This document shows, piece by piece, positions 9,618-19,470 of a stretch of DNA of 64,000 nt; positions within the stretch are counted from its first letter, which is position 1; each line of letters begins with the position of its first letter. The translations under genes were made by a program, and so were the position numbers. The notes below the pieces were generated by a model. The model was not told the DNA's origin. It made no database searches and saw nothing but the letters and a program-made list of their open reading frames with translations. Source of the DNA: Bacteroides sp. (GTDB lineage: Bacteria > Bacteroidota > Bacteroidia > Bacteroidales > Bacteroidaceae); NCBI GenBank assembly GCA_021201335.1, contig JAJQFD010000042.1, positions 372,001 through 436,000 on the forward strand, given 5' to 3'.

Positions 9618-10424
9618 ATGAAACATCTCTGGATACTCACCTTCCTCACCCTTCTTCCGGGAATAAACCGGGCACAAAGTTTAGAATTATCAGAACAGGA
9701 ATTGCAGACGAAATTAGATTCCATATTAGTGGAAGGAAATATGTTGTTCATATATGAGAAAGCAGCATGGATATCTTGCGACCTTGCCCTGGAAGACGAA
9801 GAAGTTAAAAAAAGCATGGAAGGATACTTGGTATATGAGACCGACAATGGTTTTAAATCCATTATTCTGGGCAATGACTATCAAAAGTGTATTGCAGAAT
9901 ATTACTTTATGGAACATATTAATAAAGCAGACTCTACTGTGGTTCAGGAAAGAGATTTGACGCCTTATGAAGAAAAGCTAATTCAGGTGAGGGAGAAAAT
10001 CAGAGAACAACTCCCTAACGAAGAATATAAAATAGGGGTACCAGAAGGATATAGTCTGAACTTTGTATTAATACCCTTTGGTTCCAAATACAAATTCTAT
10101 ATCATGACAGGAACATCTCAACCGGACATAATACCTTTTGGGAATGACTATCTCTTTATTACCGATGAAAACGGGGTTATTGAAAACTGGATAAAGTTTC
10201 ATTCAACTCTGATTCCATGTTACGCTAAAATGGAAGATAAAACCATCGTTAAGGCTATCCATAGCCACCTAAAACATAATCCGTTGATATCGGCTACAGA
10301 TATCTGCATCTTTATGATGTATGCCCCTATCTACGGCATAAAGGAATTTTCCGTGTATGGCGGAGGAAAAATAATGAATTACAACTATTCTGATAATTCC
10401 ATTACGATACAGAAAAGAGACTAA
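9618..10424 (+). CDS. Secreted protein of unknown function
   Basis: A 268-residue protein that I do not recognise. It begins with a cleavable signal peptide (MKHLWILTFLTLLPGINRAQ, likely cut after the AQ), so it is periplasmic or secreted. The mature part is mixed alpha/beta, acidic, with no transmembrane segment. A central block IMTGTSQPDIIPFGNDYLFI and a later HSHL (about residues 215-218) are the most motif-like elements. It stands alone: its own promoter-like TATATTTG lies upstream, the neighbour GH95 is convergent, and repeats separate it from the PUL to the left. Base composition is A/T-richer than the flanking PUL genes, which could indicate a different origin. No function should be inferred from the surrounding carbohydrate genes. 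Confidence 0.7.
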   Translation: MKHLWILTFLTLLPGINRAQSLELSEQELQTKLDSILVEGNMLFIYEKAAWISCDLALEDEEVKKSMEGYLVYETDNGFKSIILGNDYQKCIAEYYFMEHINKADSTVVQERDLTPYEEKLIQVREKIREQLPNEEYKIGVPEGYSLNFVLIPFGSKYKFYIMTGTSQPDIIPFGNDYLFITDENGVIENWIKFHSTLIPCYAKMEDKTIVKAIHSHLKHNPLISATDICIFMMYAPIYGIKEFSVYGGGKIMNYNYSDNSITIQKRD

Positions 10425-10512
10425 TGGTGGTTACCCCATTCCATTAAATACCTGATTTCCGCTCATTGATATTTTCTTTTGAGGAGTGTCAACCGATTGG
10501 ATGGGATTTGTT

Positions 10513-12918
10513 TTATTTAAATTCCACCCAGTCCCCTTTCTTCATCTTTACGGTAACAAAACCTTTTTCTGATTGATCCTTCCTATCGAATCTTTTCCCA
10601 TTCAAACGAATATTATCCTCTTTTCCTTCCGGAATTTTTATCCTAAACTCATTATCAATGGCCGCTTTTACGGTAGCAGTCAATACTTTTCCATCCTGCC
10701 AGGAAGCCGCTACTTCTGCACCGCCTTTCACACAAAGGCCTCGATAAGAACCATTGTTCCACTGTTCGGGCAGACAAGGAAGGAACTCAATATATCCTTC
10801 ATGGTGCTGAATCAACATTTCACCTATCCCAGCTGCACCTGCCGCATTACCATCAAAGATGAAAATATCATAAGGAGCTCCTGCGATTCCCGCCGGAGAA
10901 ATACTTAGAAGATTCTCCCGCAAAAAAGAATTCTCTAGTATAGTTATACTTTTGTACGCTTCCACCGGATCTTTCAAACGGGCATAGAAACAGATCATGT
11001 TGGCCCGACTCCACTCCACATCTTCCCATCCGGGAGCAGAAAGTCGGTCACTGATTGTTTTTCTCGCACCAGCTGCGAGTTCCGGCGTTTTCTCCAAAGA
11101 GATTTGAGCATACGGATACAAAGCTAATAAATGAGTGGTATGTCGATGATTCGGAGAGCCCTCTTCATAATCTTCATACCATTCGCATACGGCACCATTA
11201 ACACGCAAACGGATGGGTGGAAGTTTTGCCAGAGCAGTCACCAATGAATCCCGGAAAGAAGTATCAATACCCAAAAGAGTACAAGCCTGAATGCAAGCCT
11301 GAAAAATCTCGTGTGCTAATACCCGGTCACAAGTGGGCATCATCGATGCGCATAAGTATTCTCCTTGATAAATAAAATTATTCTCGGGTGAAATGCTGGG
11401 GCCTGTCACCAGATATCCTGTCTTCGGATCGACCGTCATGTAATCCAGCAAAAACGCTGCATTGCCTTTTAATAAAGGATAAGCCACCTCACCCAGGTAT
11501 TTTTTATCCAGGGTATATTCATATTGTGTCCACAGATGAGAAGCAATCCACGAACTGGCTGTCGGAAACAATCCCCAACCAATATTAGTGGAAGGTGCCG
11601 TACATCCCCAGGGATTTGCCAGGGTATGGGCCGTCCATCCTTTACAACCATATACCACTTCGGCTGTTTTCGCTCCATGAACAGACAAATCTTCGATATA
11701 CCGGAACAAAGGAAGATTACATTCGGGTAGGTTGCCGATGTTGGAAATCCAGTAGTTTTGCTGGGTGTTGATATCAAGGTGATAATCATTTGTCCACCCC
11801 ATATGGCAGGCAAGGTTATCGTTGAAGAAACCTTGCAAAGCGACAGGAAGCGGGGAATTTTCCCGCGAAGAGGCAATCAGTAAGTAACGTCCGTATTGGA
11901 AAAACAAAGCATCCAGTCCGGGGTCATCCACTCCTTCCTTTCGTTGCTGCCAGCGTTGATCGGTAGGTAAATCGGCAAAGCGATTGTCGCCCAGTGTTAA
12001 GGCTACTCTTTGGAAGTAAGGAGCATAGTCTTTTATGTGTCTTTTCTTTAAGGTTTTAAACGATTGTACTTTCGCTTTCTCAATGGTTTGTCGGCAAAGT
12101 TCCCGGTAGGCTTCATTCTTATAGTTGGTGCGCACATCCACACGGATGATTACTTCATCGGCATCCTGTATCACCAGAGAATTATCCTGCTTGTCCATTC
12201 TCCCATTGGTGGTAATGGAAATCCGGCCTACAAAAGCAACTCCTCCTCTGCCTTGCTTGGGAAACGATACCTTTCCTTCGAAAGAAAGCAAACCGTTTTC
12301 GGTATATATATCGGCCTCACGCAACAGTTTCAGAGAGAGTTTCGTATGAATCATCTGCTTTTTGTCCGAATTGATTCGTATCACGAGTACGTCATCGGGA
12401 TTGGTGGCAAAAGCTTCGCGGGTATAGGTTACATTCCCTACCCGGTACGTTACTTCGCTGGTGGCCGTTTCCAGATTCAATGAATGCCGGTAATTGGTTA
12501 CCTCTCCTTCGGGATAAAAGAACCTTAGTTTTAAATCGCCGATGGGTAGGTGGGTACCGAAAGAACTGAAGTTTCCCTGCAATCCTTCGCGGGCTTTCTG
12601 GTTGCCTTCGCCCAGCTTTCCATCAAAAAACAATTGGCGCAAAGCGGTCAGCCTTTCTTTTCCAAAGGGTTTTTGCTGGTTTTCATCGTATTCACCCGAC
12701 CACATTGTCGATTCGTTTAAGGCAATGGTTTCTTCGTTTACCCCTCCGAATATCATCGCACCTAAACGGCCATTCCCTATAGGAAGCGATTTCATCCATT
12801 CGTCGGCAGGCTGTTGATACCAAAGTTCAAGCAGTCTGTTTTCGGCATTCATCCGTAAGTTGGAAACAAACAATAAAGTGAATACAAACAGGCTTACTGA
12901 TATAGTTTTTACTTTCAT
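10513..12918 (-). CDS. GH95-family alpha-L-fucosidase (or alpha-L-galactosidase), copy 1
   Basis: 801 residues from the ATG at 12918. The frame extends 19 codons upstream, but only this start gives a signal peptide (MKVKTISVSLFVFTLLFVSN) and it leaves room for the promoter at 12949-12978. GH95 hallmarks: LWYQQPADEWMKSLPIGNGRLGAM at the N-terminus (recognisable from LPIGNGRLGAM), NESTMWSG, an (alpha/alpha)6 core with HLDINTQQNYW, the acid in SISPEN (Glu 512) and the Asp in FDGN (Asp 689). The first Asn of the usual N-I-N catalytic motif is Asp here (D382, I383, N384). It would remove terminal alpha-1,2-fucose or a related L-sugar by an inverting mechanism in the periplasm. It is divergent from HTCS1 (157-bp gap), so HTCS1 is the likely regulator. 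A second copy lies at 59566-61992. Confidence 0.92.
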   Translation of the reverse strand: MKVKTISVSLFVFTLLFVSNLRMNAENRLLELWYQQPADEWMKSLPIGNGRLGAMIFGGVNEETIALNESTMWSGEYDENQQKPFGKERLTALRQLFFDGKLGEGNQKAREGLQGNFSSFGTHLPIGDLKLRFFYPEGEVTNYRHSLNLETATSEVTYRVGNVTYTREAFATNPDDVLVIRINSDKKQMIHTKLSLKLLREADIYTENGLLSFEGKVSFPKQGRGGVAFVGRISITTNGRMDKQDNSLVIQDADEVIIRVDVRTNYKNEAYRELCRQTIEKAKVQSFKTLKKRHIKDYAPYFQRVALTLGDNRFADLPTDQRWQQRKEGVDDPGLDALFFQYGRYLLIASSRENSPLPVALQGFFNDNLACHMGWTNDYHLDINTQQNYWISNIGNLPECNLPLFRYIEDLSVHGAKTAEVVYGCKGWTAHTLANPWGCTAPSTNIGWGLFPTASSWIASHLWTQYEYTLDKKYLGEVAYPLLKGNAAFLLDYMTVDPKTGYLVTGPSISPENNFIYQGEYLCASMMPTCDRVLAHEIFQACIQACTLLGIDTSFRDSLVTALAKLPPIRLRVNGAVCEWYEDYEEGSPNHRHTTHLLALYPYAQISLEKTPELAAGARKTISDRLSAPGWEDVEWSRANMICFYARLKDPVEAYKSITILENSFLRENLLSISPAGIAGAPYDIFIFDGNAAGAAGIGEMLIQHHEGYIEFLPCLPEQWNNGSYRGLCVKGGAEVAASWQDGKVLTATVKAAIDNEFRIKIPEGKEDNIRLNGKRFDRKDQSEKGFVTVKMKKGDWVEFK

Positions 12919-12948
12919 AGGTATGCAATTCTTTACGTTGGTACCGTA

Positions 12949-12978
12949 CAAAAGTACGCTGATTGGTTCAACCACAAA
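12949..12978 (-). promoter_or_regulatory. Promoter of GH95 copy 1 (TTTG - 18 bp - TACTTTTG)
   Basis: On the - strand the -7 element TACTTTTG (12949-12956) and a -33 TTTG (12975-12978) are separated by 18 bp, close to the Bacteroides consensus. It sits 30 bp upstream of the chosen ATG and inside the longer alternative reading frame, which supports the shorter start. Confidence 0.6.
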
Positions 12979-13063
12979 GTAAAAACTGCGTCAATTACTA
13001 TCAAATATGACGAAACCGGGGATTTTTAAGATTTCGGGATGGTTCATCTATAGGTTCTTTTTC

Positions 13064-13071
13064 TATCTTTA
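13064..13071 (+). promoter_or_regulatory. Candidate -7 element TATCTTTA directly before HTCS1
   Basis: One mismatch to TAnnTTTG and only 4 bp before the ATG at 13076. If used, transcription would begin at or next to the start codon, giving a leaderless message. It may instead be chance in an A/T-rich gap. Confidence 0.3.
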
Positions 13072-13075
13072 AATC

Positions 13076-16000
13076 ATGAAAAACATCCGAATAAACATCC
13101 TGATCCTATTCTTAATGTACATGGGTATGTGTAAAGGGAGTTCCGGTTACTCTTTTATACGCATTAACAGTGAGAACGGACTTTCGCAAAGCAATGTGAA
13201 AGCCATTGCGCAAGATAGTTATGGCTTTATGTGGTTCGGCACGAAAAACGGTTTGAACCGCTACGACGGCACATCGATGGTAACCCTTAATTGTTACGAC
13301 CTAATAGCCCGGAAAGGGAACAACAATATCTCCGCCCTATTTGCAGACAGCCAACAAAAGCTATGGGTCGGAACCGACCAAGGGGTATATGTGTACGATC
13401 TGATGCTGGATACTTTCTCTTTTATCGATTACGAAACAGAGAGCGGTAATACAATGCACAACTGGGTAGCCGGTATCACCGAAGACCAGCAGGGGAATAT
13501 CTGGATCATACTCCCGGAACAAGGTATTTTCCGGATCTATCAGAATCAACTCTACCATTACCAGGTTCGGATTAATACCGAAACGCCGAACAGCATCTGT
13601 GTTCGGAAGAATGGCGAGGTATGGGTAGGCACCTGGGAAGCCGGATTGCTTAAATACAACGCGGGAACTGGTAGCTTCGAGCAATACAAAACGGACAAAG
13701 ACGGCCAATCACTTACCGACCTTTCTATCAATACCCTGTCGGATGACGGTGAATGGCTGATTATGGGGATACAAGATGGTTATGTGATGAAGTATCATCC
13801 CGGCACTAACACCCTGGTAAATCTGGACTGGGTAGATCTCCGACATACCTATGTAAGGAACGCCTTGTATGCGAAAAACAACATCTGGGCGGGAACTCAC
13901 AACGGCCTTTACGTCATCGACGAAAAGGAAAGAACCGTGAAGCATCTCAAAGATGACATAGCCGATCCATCCGGCATTGCCGACAACATCATCTACACCA
14001 GCTATCTCGATAAAGAAGGAGGAATCTGGTTGGGGACAATGTTCGAAGGAGTAAATTACCTGCCCAACCGGGAACTGACTTTTGAACGGTATGCTCCGGG
14101 ATATTCTCCCCATTCGCTCAGTTCGAAAAGGGTCAGTGAACTAGCCGAAACCCGCGATGGCACTGTCTGGATTGGCACAGAAGACGGAGGATTAAACAAG
14201 TTGAATCCAGTCACCCAGCAGATTACCCGGATAATATCATCTGGTAACTTTGTCCACAGTCAAACGCCGATACTCAGTCTACTGTCACACCAAGATAAAC
14301 TGTATTGCGGGCTGTTCAAACAGGGACTGGACGTGTACGATGAAAAAGGTACGGTGAAACACTTTTCTTATACCAATATTCAGATCAACGAAGGCAGCAT
14401 CTTTGCTATTGGAATAGATAAGGAAGAAAATAAGTGGGTGGGAACCGGTTCGGGTTTGTTCAAGGCTCTGAAGGGTTCTTTCACTTTCTCCCGGGTGCAC
14501 GAAACAGGTTACGACTGGATTTATGATATATTTGAAGACAATAGCGGAACGCTTTGGTTTTCTTCGATGGGCAACGGACTTTGGAAGCATAATCCGGCAA
14601 CCGGCTCCTTTGAGAAATACCTGTACGAACCGGAAAAGGAAAATACTTTGGGATCGAATTCGGTTAGTTCGGTGATGCAGGATAATCGGGGAACGATCTG
14701 GGTCAGCACAGACCGGGGCGGTATCTGCCGGTATAATTCCAACGAGAATAATTTCACGACCTTCTCCATCGAGCAGGGTTTACCGGACGATGTAGCCTAC
14801 AAAATTCTCGAAGATGATAACGGTTACCTGTGGTTCGGCACCAATAAGGGATTGGTCAAGTTTCATCCCGACACCCAAGAAATCGCCGTTTATACTACGA
14901 AAGACGGTCTTCCGGGTAATCAGTTTCTGTACAAGGCGGCATTAAAGGCTTCGGATGGAAAGTTCTACTTTGGCGGTGTGAACGGACTGATTGCTTTTCA
15001 TCCCATCATTTCAGCCAAGGCGAAAAAGCAACCCAACCCGATTTATATTTCCAAGTTTAGTATCTACAACGAAGAGATAACGGTGCATAGTTCCGATTCT
15101 CCGCTGGAAAAAAACATTGTCGGTACCAGCAAGATTGTGTTGCCCTATAATCAATCGAATATCAGTTTGGAGGCATCACTGTTCAATTACTCTTCCACCA
15201 AATCCAATCAGTATTATTACCGACTCGAACCTACGGACAAGGACTGGATTAAATCTTCGGGCAATTCGGCTATATCCTATGCGAATCTTCCTCCGGGAGA
15301 CTATACCTTACACATTCAAAACAACCATACGGACTCAGATCAGGCAGCAGGATGCTCGCTGGCAATTACCATTCTGCCGCCGTGGTGGCTCTCCAAGCTG
15401 GCATACACTCTTTATCTGGCACTAGCCGTCTGCATCGTATTCTTTACCTTCCTGTGGTACAAACGCCGGAAAGAAAAACAGATGGAAGAGAAGCAAGCCC
15501 TTTTCTCCATCAAAAAAGAAAAGGAACTATACGAATCGAAGGTGGAGTTCTTTACCGAAATAGCTCATGAGATCCGTACCCCCTTAACGTTGATCAACGG
15601 TCCGCTGGAAACTATCCGGGAGACGGAAATCGAAGATCCGAAGCTGAACAAAAACCTGACAGTAATTGCACAGAACACCAAAAGGTTGCTCAATCTGGCT
15701 TCGCAATTACTCGATTTCCAGCGAATTGACGCCCAAAAACTAACGCTGAATTACGAAAAGACAGACATCGTGGAACTGGTGAAAGAGATAACCGACCGCT
15801 TTGAGCCAACGATTATGCTCAACAACAAAAATCTTTTTATCGACATACCCGAACGGAAAATAACCGGATTAATAGACAAAGAGGCAGTTACCAAAATCAT
15901 AAGCAACCTATTGACGAATGCTATGAAGTATGCAAACCAAAACATCCAGCTGAAATTAACCTGTACCGATACACACTTCTCCGTTCGCGTAACCAGTGAT

Positions 16001-17086
16001 GGAAAGAAGATTCCGGTCGAATTTAGTGAACAGATTTTTGAACCGTTCTACCGAATGGAGAGAAACATGCAGGAGGCAAAAGGAATTGGTATCGGTTTAT
16101 CTTTGTCACGCTCGTTGGCTTTACTCCACCGGGGTAAACTATACCTGGATATACAAGATGAAAAGAATGCCTTCGAACTGGTGATTCCTCTCACCCGAAA
16201 GGAAACAGAGGAAGAACCTGCTATCCGTAAAGAAACATCCCCCAAAGAACCTGCGGAAGAAATCATTGAAAGTATCGAATCGGAACAATATACGCTTCTC
16301 CTGGTGGAAGACAATGAAGAAATGATTGACTTTATTGCCGACAGGCTTCGTGAAGACTTCCAGGTGGAAGTCGCGCGTCAGGGAGAAGAAGCCCTCGAAA
16401 TACTAAAGGAGACGTATGTTGACCTGGTGATCAGTGACGTGATGATGCCAGTGATGGATGGCTGGGAATTATGTAAGGCAATCAAAACCGATATTAACCT
16501 GTGCCATATTCCTATCATCTTCCTGACGGCGAAAAACGATCTTCAAAGCAAAATCAACGGATTGAAGTTGGGTGCAGAAGCTTTTGTGGAAAAACCTTTC
16601 TCCTACGATCATTTGAAAGTGCAGATTCTATCCCTACTGGAAAACCGTCGGAAAGAGCGGGAAGCCTTTACGAAAAAGCCTTTCTTCCCGGTACGAAACA
16701 TGCAACTTAACAAGTCGGACGAAGAATTCATGAACAAGGTGATTGAAATCATTGAACAGAACATCACCCAGGAAAGTTTCAACGTAGAACGGATGGCCGA
16801 GCTTCTCTACATGAGTCGTTCGGGCATGCTCCGGAAAATTAAAATGCTCTTCAACCTATCACCCATCGACTTTATCCGGGTAGTTCGACTGAAGAAAGCG
16901 GCTGAACTTATCCAGACAGGAAGGTATCGGTTAAGCGAAATCTGTTATATGGTAGGGGTAAGTTCTCCTTCTTATTTCAGCAAGTTGTTTTATAAGCAGT
17001 TTGGGGTTACACCGAAGGACTTCGAAAAACAAAACCAAGTAAAGAAGGAAAAACTCAACCTCGACCAGTTTTTAAACTTAGAGTAA
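13076..17086 (+). CDS. Hybrid two-component system regulator (HTCS1)
   Basis: A 1336-residue inner-membrane one-protein signalling system. After a signal peptide come two seven-bladed Reg_prop propellers (repeats such as GFMWFGTKNGLNRYDG, about residues 25-660) and a Y_Y_Y domain, together the periplasmic sensor. A transmembrane helix follows WWLSKLAY (about 775-795). The cytoplasmic part has HisKA (phospho-His about 831 in FFTEIAHEIRTPL), HATPase_c (N-box LLTNAMKYA, G2 box GIGIGLSLSRSL), a receiver (phospho-Asp about 1121 in VISDVMMPVMDG, Lys in VEKPF) and a C-terminal AraC-type HTH. Such proteins bind an oligosaccharide in the periplasm and switch on a PUL. Divergent from GH95 copy 1 and followed by GH43, its probable targets. 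Closely related to HTCS2 and HTCS3 in this window; unlike them it is intact. Confidence 0.95.
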   Translation: MKNIRINILILFLMYMGMCKGSSGYSFIRINSENGLSQSNVKAIAQDSYGFMWFGTKNGLNRYDGTSMVTLNCYDLIARKGNNNISALFADSQQKLWVGTDQGVYVYDLMLDTFSFIDYETESGNTMHNWVAGITEDQQGNIWIILPEQGIFRIYQNQLYHYQVRINTETPNSICVRKNGEVWVGTWEAGLLKYNAGTGSFEQYKTDKDGQSLTDLSINTLSDDGEWLIMGIQDGYVMKYHPGTNTLVNLDWVDLRHTYVRNALYAKNNIWAGTHNGLYVIDEKERTVKHLKDDIADPSGIADNIIYTSYLDKEGGIWLGTMFEGVNYLPNRELTFERYAPGYSPHSLSSKRVSELAETRDGTVWIGTEDGGLNKLNPVTQQITRIISSGNFVHSQTPILSLLSHQDKLYCGLFKQGLDVYDEKGTVKHFSYTNIQINEGSIFAIGIDKEENKWVGTGSGLFKALKGSFTFSRVHETGYDWIYDIFEDNSGTLWFSSMGNGLWKHNPATGSFEKYLYEPEKENTLGSNSVSSVMQDNRGTIWVSTDRGGICRYNSNENNFTTFSIEQGLPDDVAYKILEDDNGYLWFGTNKGLVKFHPDTQEIAVYTTKDGLPGNQFLYKAALKASDGKFYFGGVNGLIAFHPIISAKAKKQPNPIYISKFSIYNEEITVHSSDSPLEKNIVGTSKIVLPYNQSNISLEASLFNYSSTKSNQYYYRLEPTDKDWIKSSGNSAISYANLPPGDYTLHIQNNHTDSDQAAGCSLAITILPPWWLSKLAYTLYLALAVCIVFFTFLWYKRRKEKQMEEKQALFSIKKEKELYESKVEFFTEIAHEIRTPLTLINGPLETIRETEIEDPKLNKNLTVIAQNTKRLLNLASQLLDFQRIDAQKLTLNYEKTDIVELVKEITDRFEPTIMLNNKNLFIDIPERKITGLIDKEAVTKIISNLLTNAMKYANQNIQLKLTCTDTHFSVRVTSDGKKIPVEFSEQIFEPFYRMERNMQEAKGIGIGLSLSRSLALLHRGKLYLDIQDEKNAFELVIPLTRKETEEEPAIRKETSPKEPAEEIIESIESEQYTLLLVEDNEEMIDFIADRLREDFQVEVARQGEEALEILKETYVDLVISDVMMPVMDGWELCKAIKTDINLCHIPIIFLTAKNDLQSKINGLKLGAEAFVEKPFSYDHLKVQILSLLENRRKEREAFTKKPFFPVRNMQLNKSDEEFMNKVIEIIEQNITQESFNVERMAELLYMSRSGMLRKIKMLFNLSPIDFIRVVRLKKAAELIQTGRYRLSEICYMVGVSSPSYFSKLFYKQFGVTPKDFEKQNQVKKEKLNLDQFLNLE

Positions 17087-17242
17087 AAAAGAAAAACAGA
17101 TCACATGAACGAACGAATAGTTCTCGAAGACAACTTTTTCCGCAATCTTTTTATTTTATGCCCTATTCTTGTTAAAGGAGTGATGTTATTCCTGCTTACT
17201 TTGCATGGCTAATTAATTCCATAAATACCTAAATTTAATAGA

Positions 17243-18826
17243 ATGAGAAAAATCAAAAGGTATGTTCTTTCAAAGAAAATCCGTAAGAGTTTAATGCTCC
17301 TGTTCGTAGGAATCGCCTGTCCCCTCCATGCTCAAATCAATGCATTGACGTGGGGCGATCAGGGAAATGGTACCTACATCAACCCCATTCTGAATGCAGA
17401 CTACTCTGACCCCGACGTTATCCGGGTAGGAGAAAAGTATTACATGATTTGTTCCGACTTCCATTTCATCGGTATGCAGGTACTGGAATCGGACGATATG
17501 GTTAACTGGAAACTGATTTCACAGATATACGATCGCTTCGATCACCCGGAATGGGACAAGAATGAACGATACGGTTCCGGTGCCTGGGCTCCCAGTCTTC
17601 GCTATCATGACGGTAAGTTCTGGATGTTTGTCTGTACCCCTCATGAGCTGTTTATGAGTCAGGCCGAAAACCCGAGTGGACCGTGGTCACCTTTACATAT
17701 CGTTAAATCGGTGGGTCAATGGGAAGACCCTTGCCTCCTTTGGGATGACGACGGAAATGCTTATCTGGGAAGAAGCCAGTGGGGAGGTGGACCGATTATT
17801 CTTCATCGCATGAGTCCGGATGGACGGGAACTACTGGACGACGGAAGGATTGTTTATACCGGTCCAGTAGCCGAAGGCGTGAAGCTTTTCAAGCGAAACG
17901 GTTACTATTATATCAGTATTCCGGAAGGGGGAGTCAGCACAGGCTGGCAAACAATCCTTCGTTCGCGTAACATCTATGGCCCTTATGAAAAGAAAGTCGT
18001 TTTAGAACAAGGTTCAACTCCCATCAATGGCCCACACCAGGGTGCATTGGTTGATACTCCCGAAGGAGAATGGTGGTTCTACCATTTCCAGGGAACCGAA
18101 CCGCTCGGACGTGTTGTTCATTTACAACCGGCGCATTGGAAAGACGACTGGCCAGTCATCGGGGTAGATATAGATATGAATGGAATCGGTGAACCCGTCA
18201 CTGTCTGGACGAAACCTTCAATTCAAACGAAGACTTCTCTTTCTCTTCCGCAAACCAATGATGATTTCTCAGGGAATAAGCCCGGCTTGCAATGGCAATT
18301 TAATCACAATCCGGATAACAGCCGTTGGAGCCTGAGCGAACGAAAAGGTTGGTTAACTCTTCATGCATCCAAAGCAGAAAAGCTTTACCATGCCCGCAAT
18401 ACAATTACGCAGAAATGCATGGGATATATCAGCGAAGCAACCGCCTGTCTTGACTTTAGCAAACTGGTGGAAGGGCAACGTACAGGTATTTTAGCGATGG
18501 GAAATATTCATTGTGGCGCCGGAATCACCCACGAAAACGGAAAGAACTTTATGTATGTGGAGAAGGATGGGCATGTAGAAACGATCCAACCTATCCACGG
18601 AAAAACAGTCTACCTGAAAGTATCTTTTAACGTAGTAGAAAATAAACACCAATTCTATTACAGCACAAATAATAAATCATTTACCTCGTGCGGAGAAGCT
18701 TTTTCTTTAAGAACAGGAAGCTGGAAAGGAATACGAACGGGGCTTTATTCCTATAATACGACTCAGGATGCAGGAATAGCCCAATTTGATTGGTTTACTT
18801 ATCAAACGGATGGTCCGGTGAAATAA
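17243..18826 (+). CDS. GH43-family glycosidase (beta-xylosidase / alpha-L-arabinofuranosidase type)
   Basis: A 527-residue protein with a signal peptide ending near PLHAQ. The five-bladed propeller carries the three GH43 catalytic residues: base Asp 56 in YSDPDVI, pKa-modulating Asp 162 in WEDPCLLWDDDG, and acid Glu 211 in GPVAEGVKL. WAPSLRYHDGKFWMF is the usual conserved strand. The C-terminal 190 residues form a beta-sandwich (NDDFSGNKPGLQWQFNHNP onwards) of the Beta_xylosidase_C2/laminin-G-like type often fused to GH43. It would remove arabinose, xylose or galactose units; the subfamily cannot be fixed here. The gene lies 156 bp after HTCS1. TTACTTTG at 17196-17203 resembles a -7 element, so it may have its own promoter. 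A bidirectional terminator follows. Confidence 0.9.
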   Translation: MRKIKRYVLSKKIRKSLMLLFVGIACPLHAQINALTWGDQGNGTYINPILNADYSDPDVIRVGEKYYMICSDFHFIGMQVLESDDMVNWKLISQIYDRFDHPEWDKNERYGSGAWAPSLRYHDGKFWMFVCTPHELFMSQAENPSGPWSPLHIVKSVGQWEDPCLLWDDDGNAYLGRSQWGGGPIILHRMSPDGRELLDDGRIVYTGPVAEGVKLFKRNGYYYISIPEGGVSTGWQTILRSRNIYGPYEKKVVLEQGSTPINGPHQGALVDTPEGEWWFYHFQGTEPLGRVVHLQPAHWKDDWPVIGVDIDMNGIGEPVTVWTKPSIQTKTSLSLPQTNDDFSGNKPGLQWQFNHNPDNSRWSLSERKGWLTLHASKAEKLYHARNTITQKCMGYISEATACLDFSKLVEGQRTGILAMGNIHCGAGITHENGKNFMYVEKDGHVETIQPIHGKTVYLKVSFNVVENKHQFYYSTNNKSFTSCGEAFSLRTGSWKGIRTGLYSYNTTQDAGIAQFDWFTYQTDGPVK

Positions 18827-18844
18827 GATGAAAATCCTCTATAG

Positions 18845-18883
18845 CTCTATCGCTCTTTCTATATTAGGGTGATAGAGTTTTCA
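18845..18883. terminator. Bidirectional terminator between convergent genes
   Basis: Hairpin with arms CTCTATCGCTC (18845-18855) and a facing GGGTGATAGAG (18867-18877), followed by TTTTC on the + strand; the other strand also has a T-rich exit. It sits between the convergent GH43 and DUF3109 genes. Confidence 0.7.
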
Positions 18884-18885
18884 AT

Positions 18886-19467
18886 TTAAATCATTCCTCT
18901 TTCTTTCAACTCCTTGGCAGCCTCTTCTAATTCTCTATACCAAGCTTCACCAAACTTCCGGATTAACGGTTCTTTCAGGAACTGATATACAGCTACATTT
19001 TCTTTCTTTCCTAACAGCCAGGCCGCATGGCAAACACTCCACTTATGGTAGTTAACTGCTTTGTAAGGACCGTAATCCCCAATCCGAATTGGATATAAAT
19101 GGCAAGAGATTGGTTTATAGAAATCTACTTTCCCTTCGCGATAGGCTTTTTCGATGGCACAGAAACAATACCCCTTTTCATCATAGCAGGTAAATACGCA
19201 GTCTTTTCCACCGACAATAGAGGTAACTAAGTCACCATCACTATCACGGTAGCAAACACCTTGTTTATTGATTACTTCCTGCGCTTCGGGTGATAAATCA
19301 TCCCAAACGAAGGGAAGAACTTCTTCTAATTTGACTAATTCATCATCTTCAACCGGAGCACCTGAATCACCTTCGATGCAACATTCTCCTTTGCAAGCAT
19401 CCAGGTTGCAAAGGAATTTCTGGGTGAAAACATCCAGACTTACTACCACATCATCAATTTGTACCAT
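18886..19467 (-). CDS. DUF3109-family cysteine-rich protein
   Basis: A 193-residue cytosolic protein with the cysteine pattern of DUF3109/YkgJ-like proteins: CNLDACKGECC (about residues 20-30), further single cysteines in CVFTCYDEKGYCFC, and ISCHLYPIRI. The cysteines suggest metal or Fe-S binding, but no function is established for the family. It is conserved across Bacteroidales and commonly near housekeeping genes, as here, 71 bp downstream of gpmI on the same strand. It shows no link to the neighbouring PUL genes. Confidence 0.85.
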   Translation of the reverse strand: MVQIDDVVVSLDVFTQKFLCNLDACKGECCIEGDSGAPVEDDELVKLEEVLPFVWDDLSPEAQEVINKQGVCYRDSDGDLVTSIVGGKDCVFTCYDEKGYCFCAIEKAYREGKVDFYKPISCHLYPIRIGDYGPYKAVNYHKWSVCHAAWLLGKKENVAVYQFLKEPLIRKFGEAWYRELEEAAKELKERGMI

Positions 19468-19470
19468 TTC

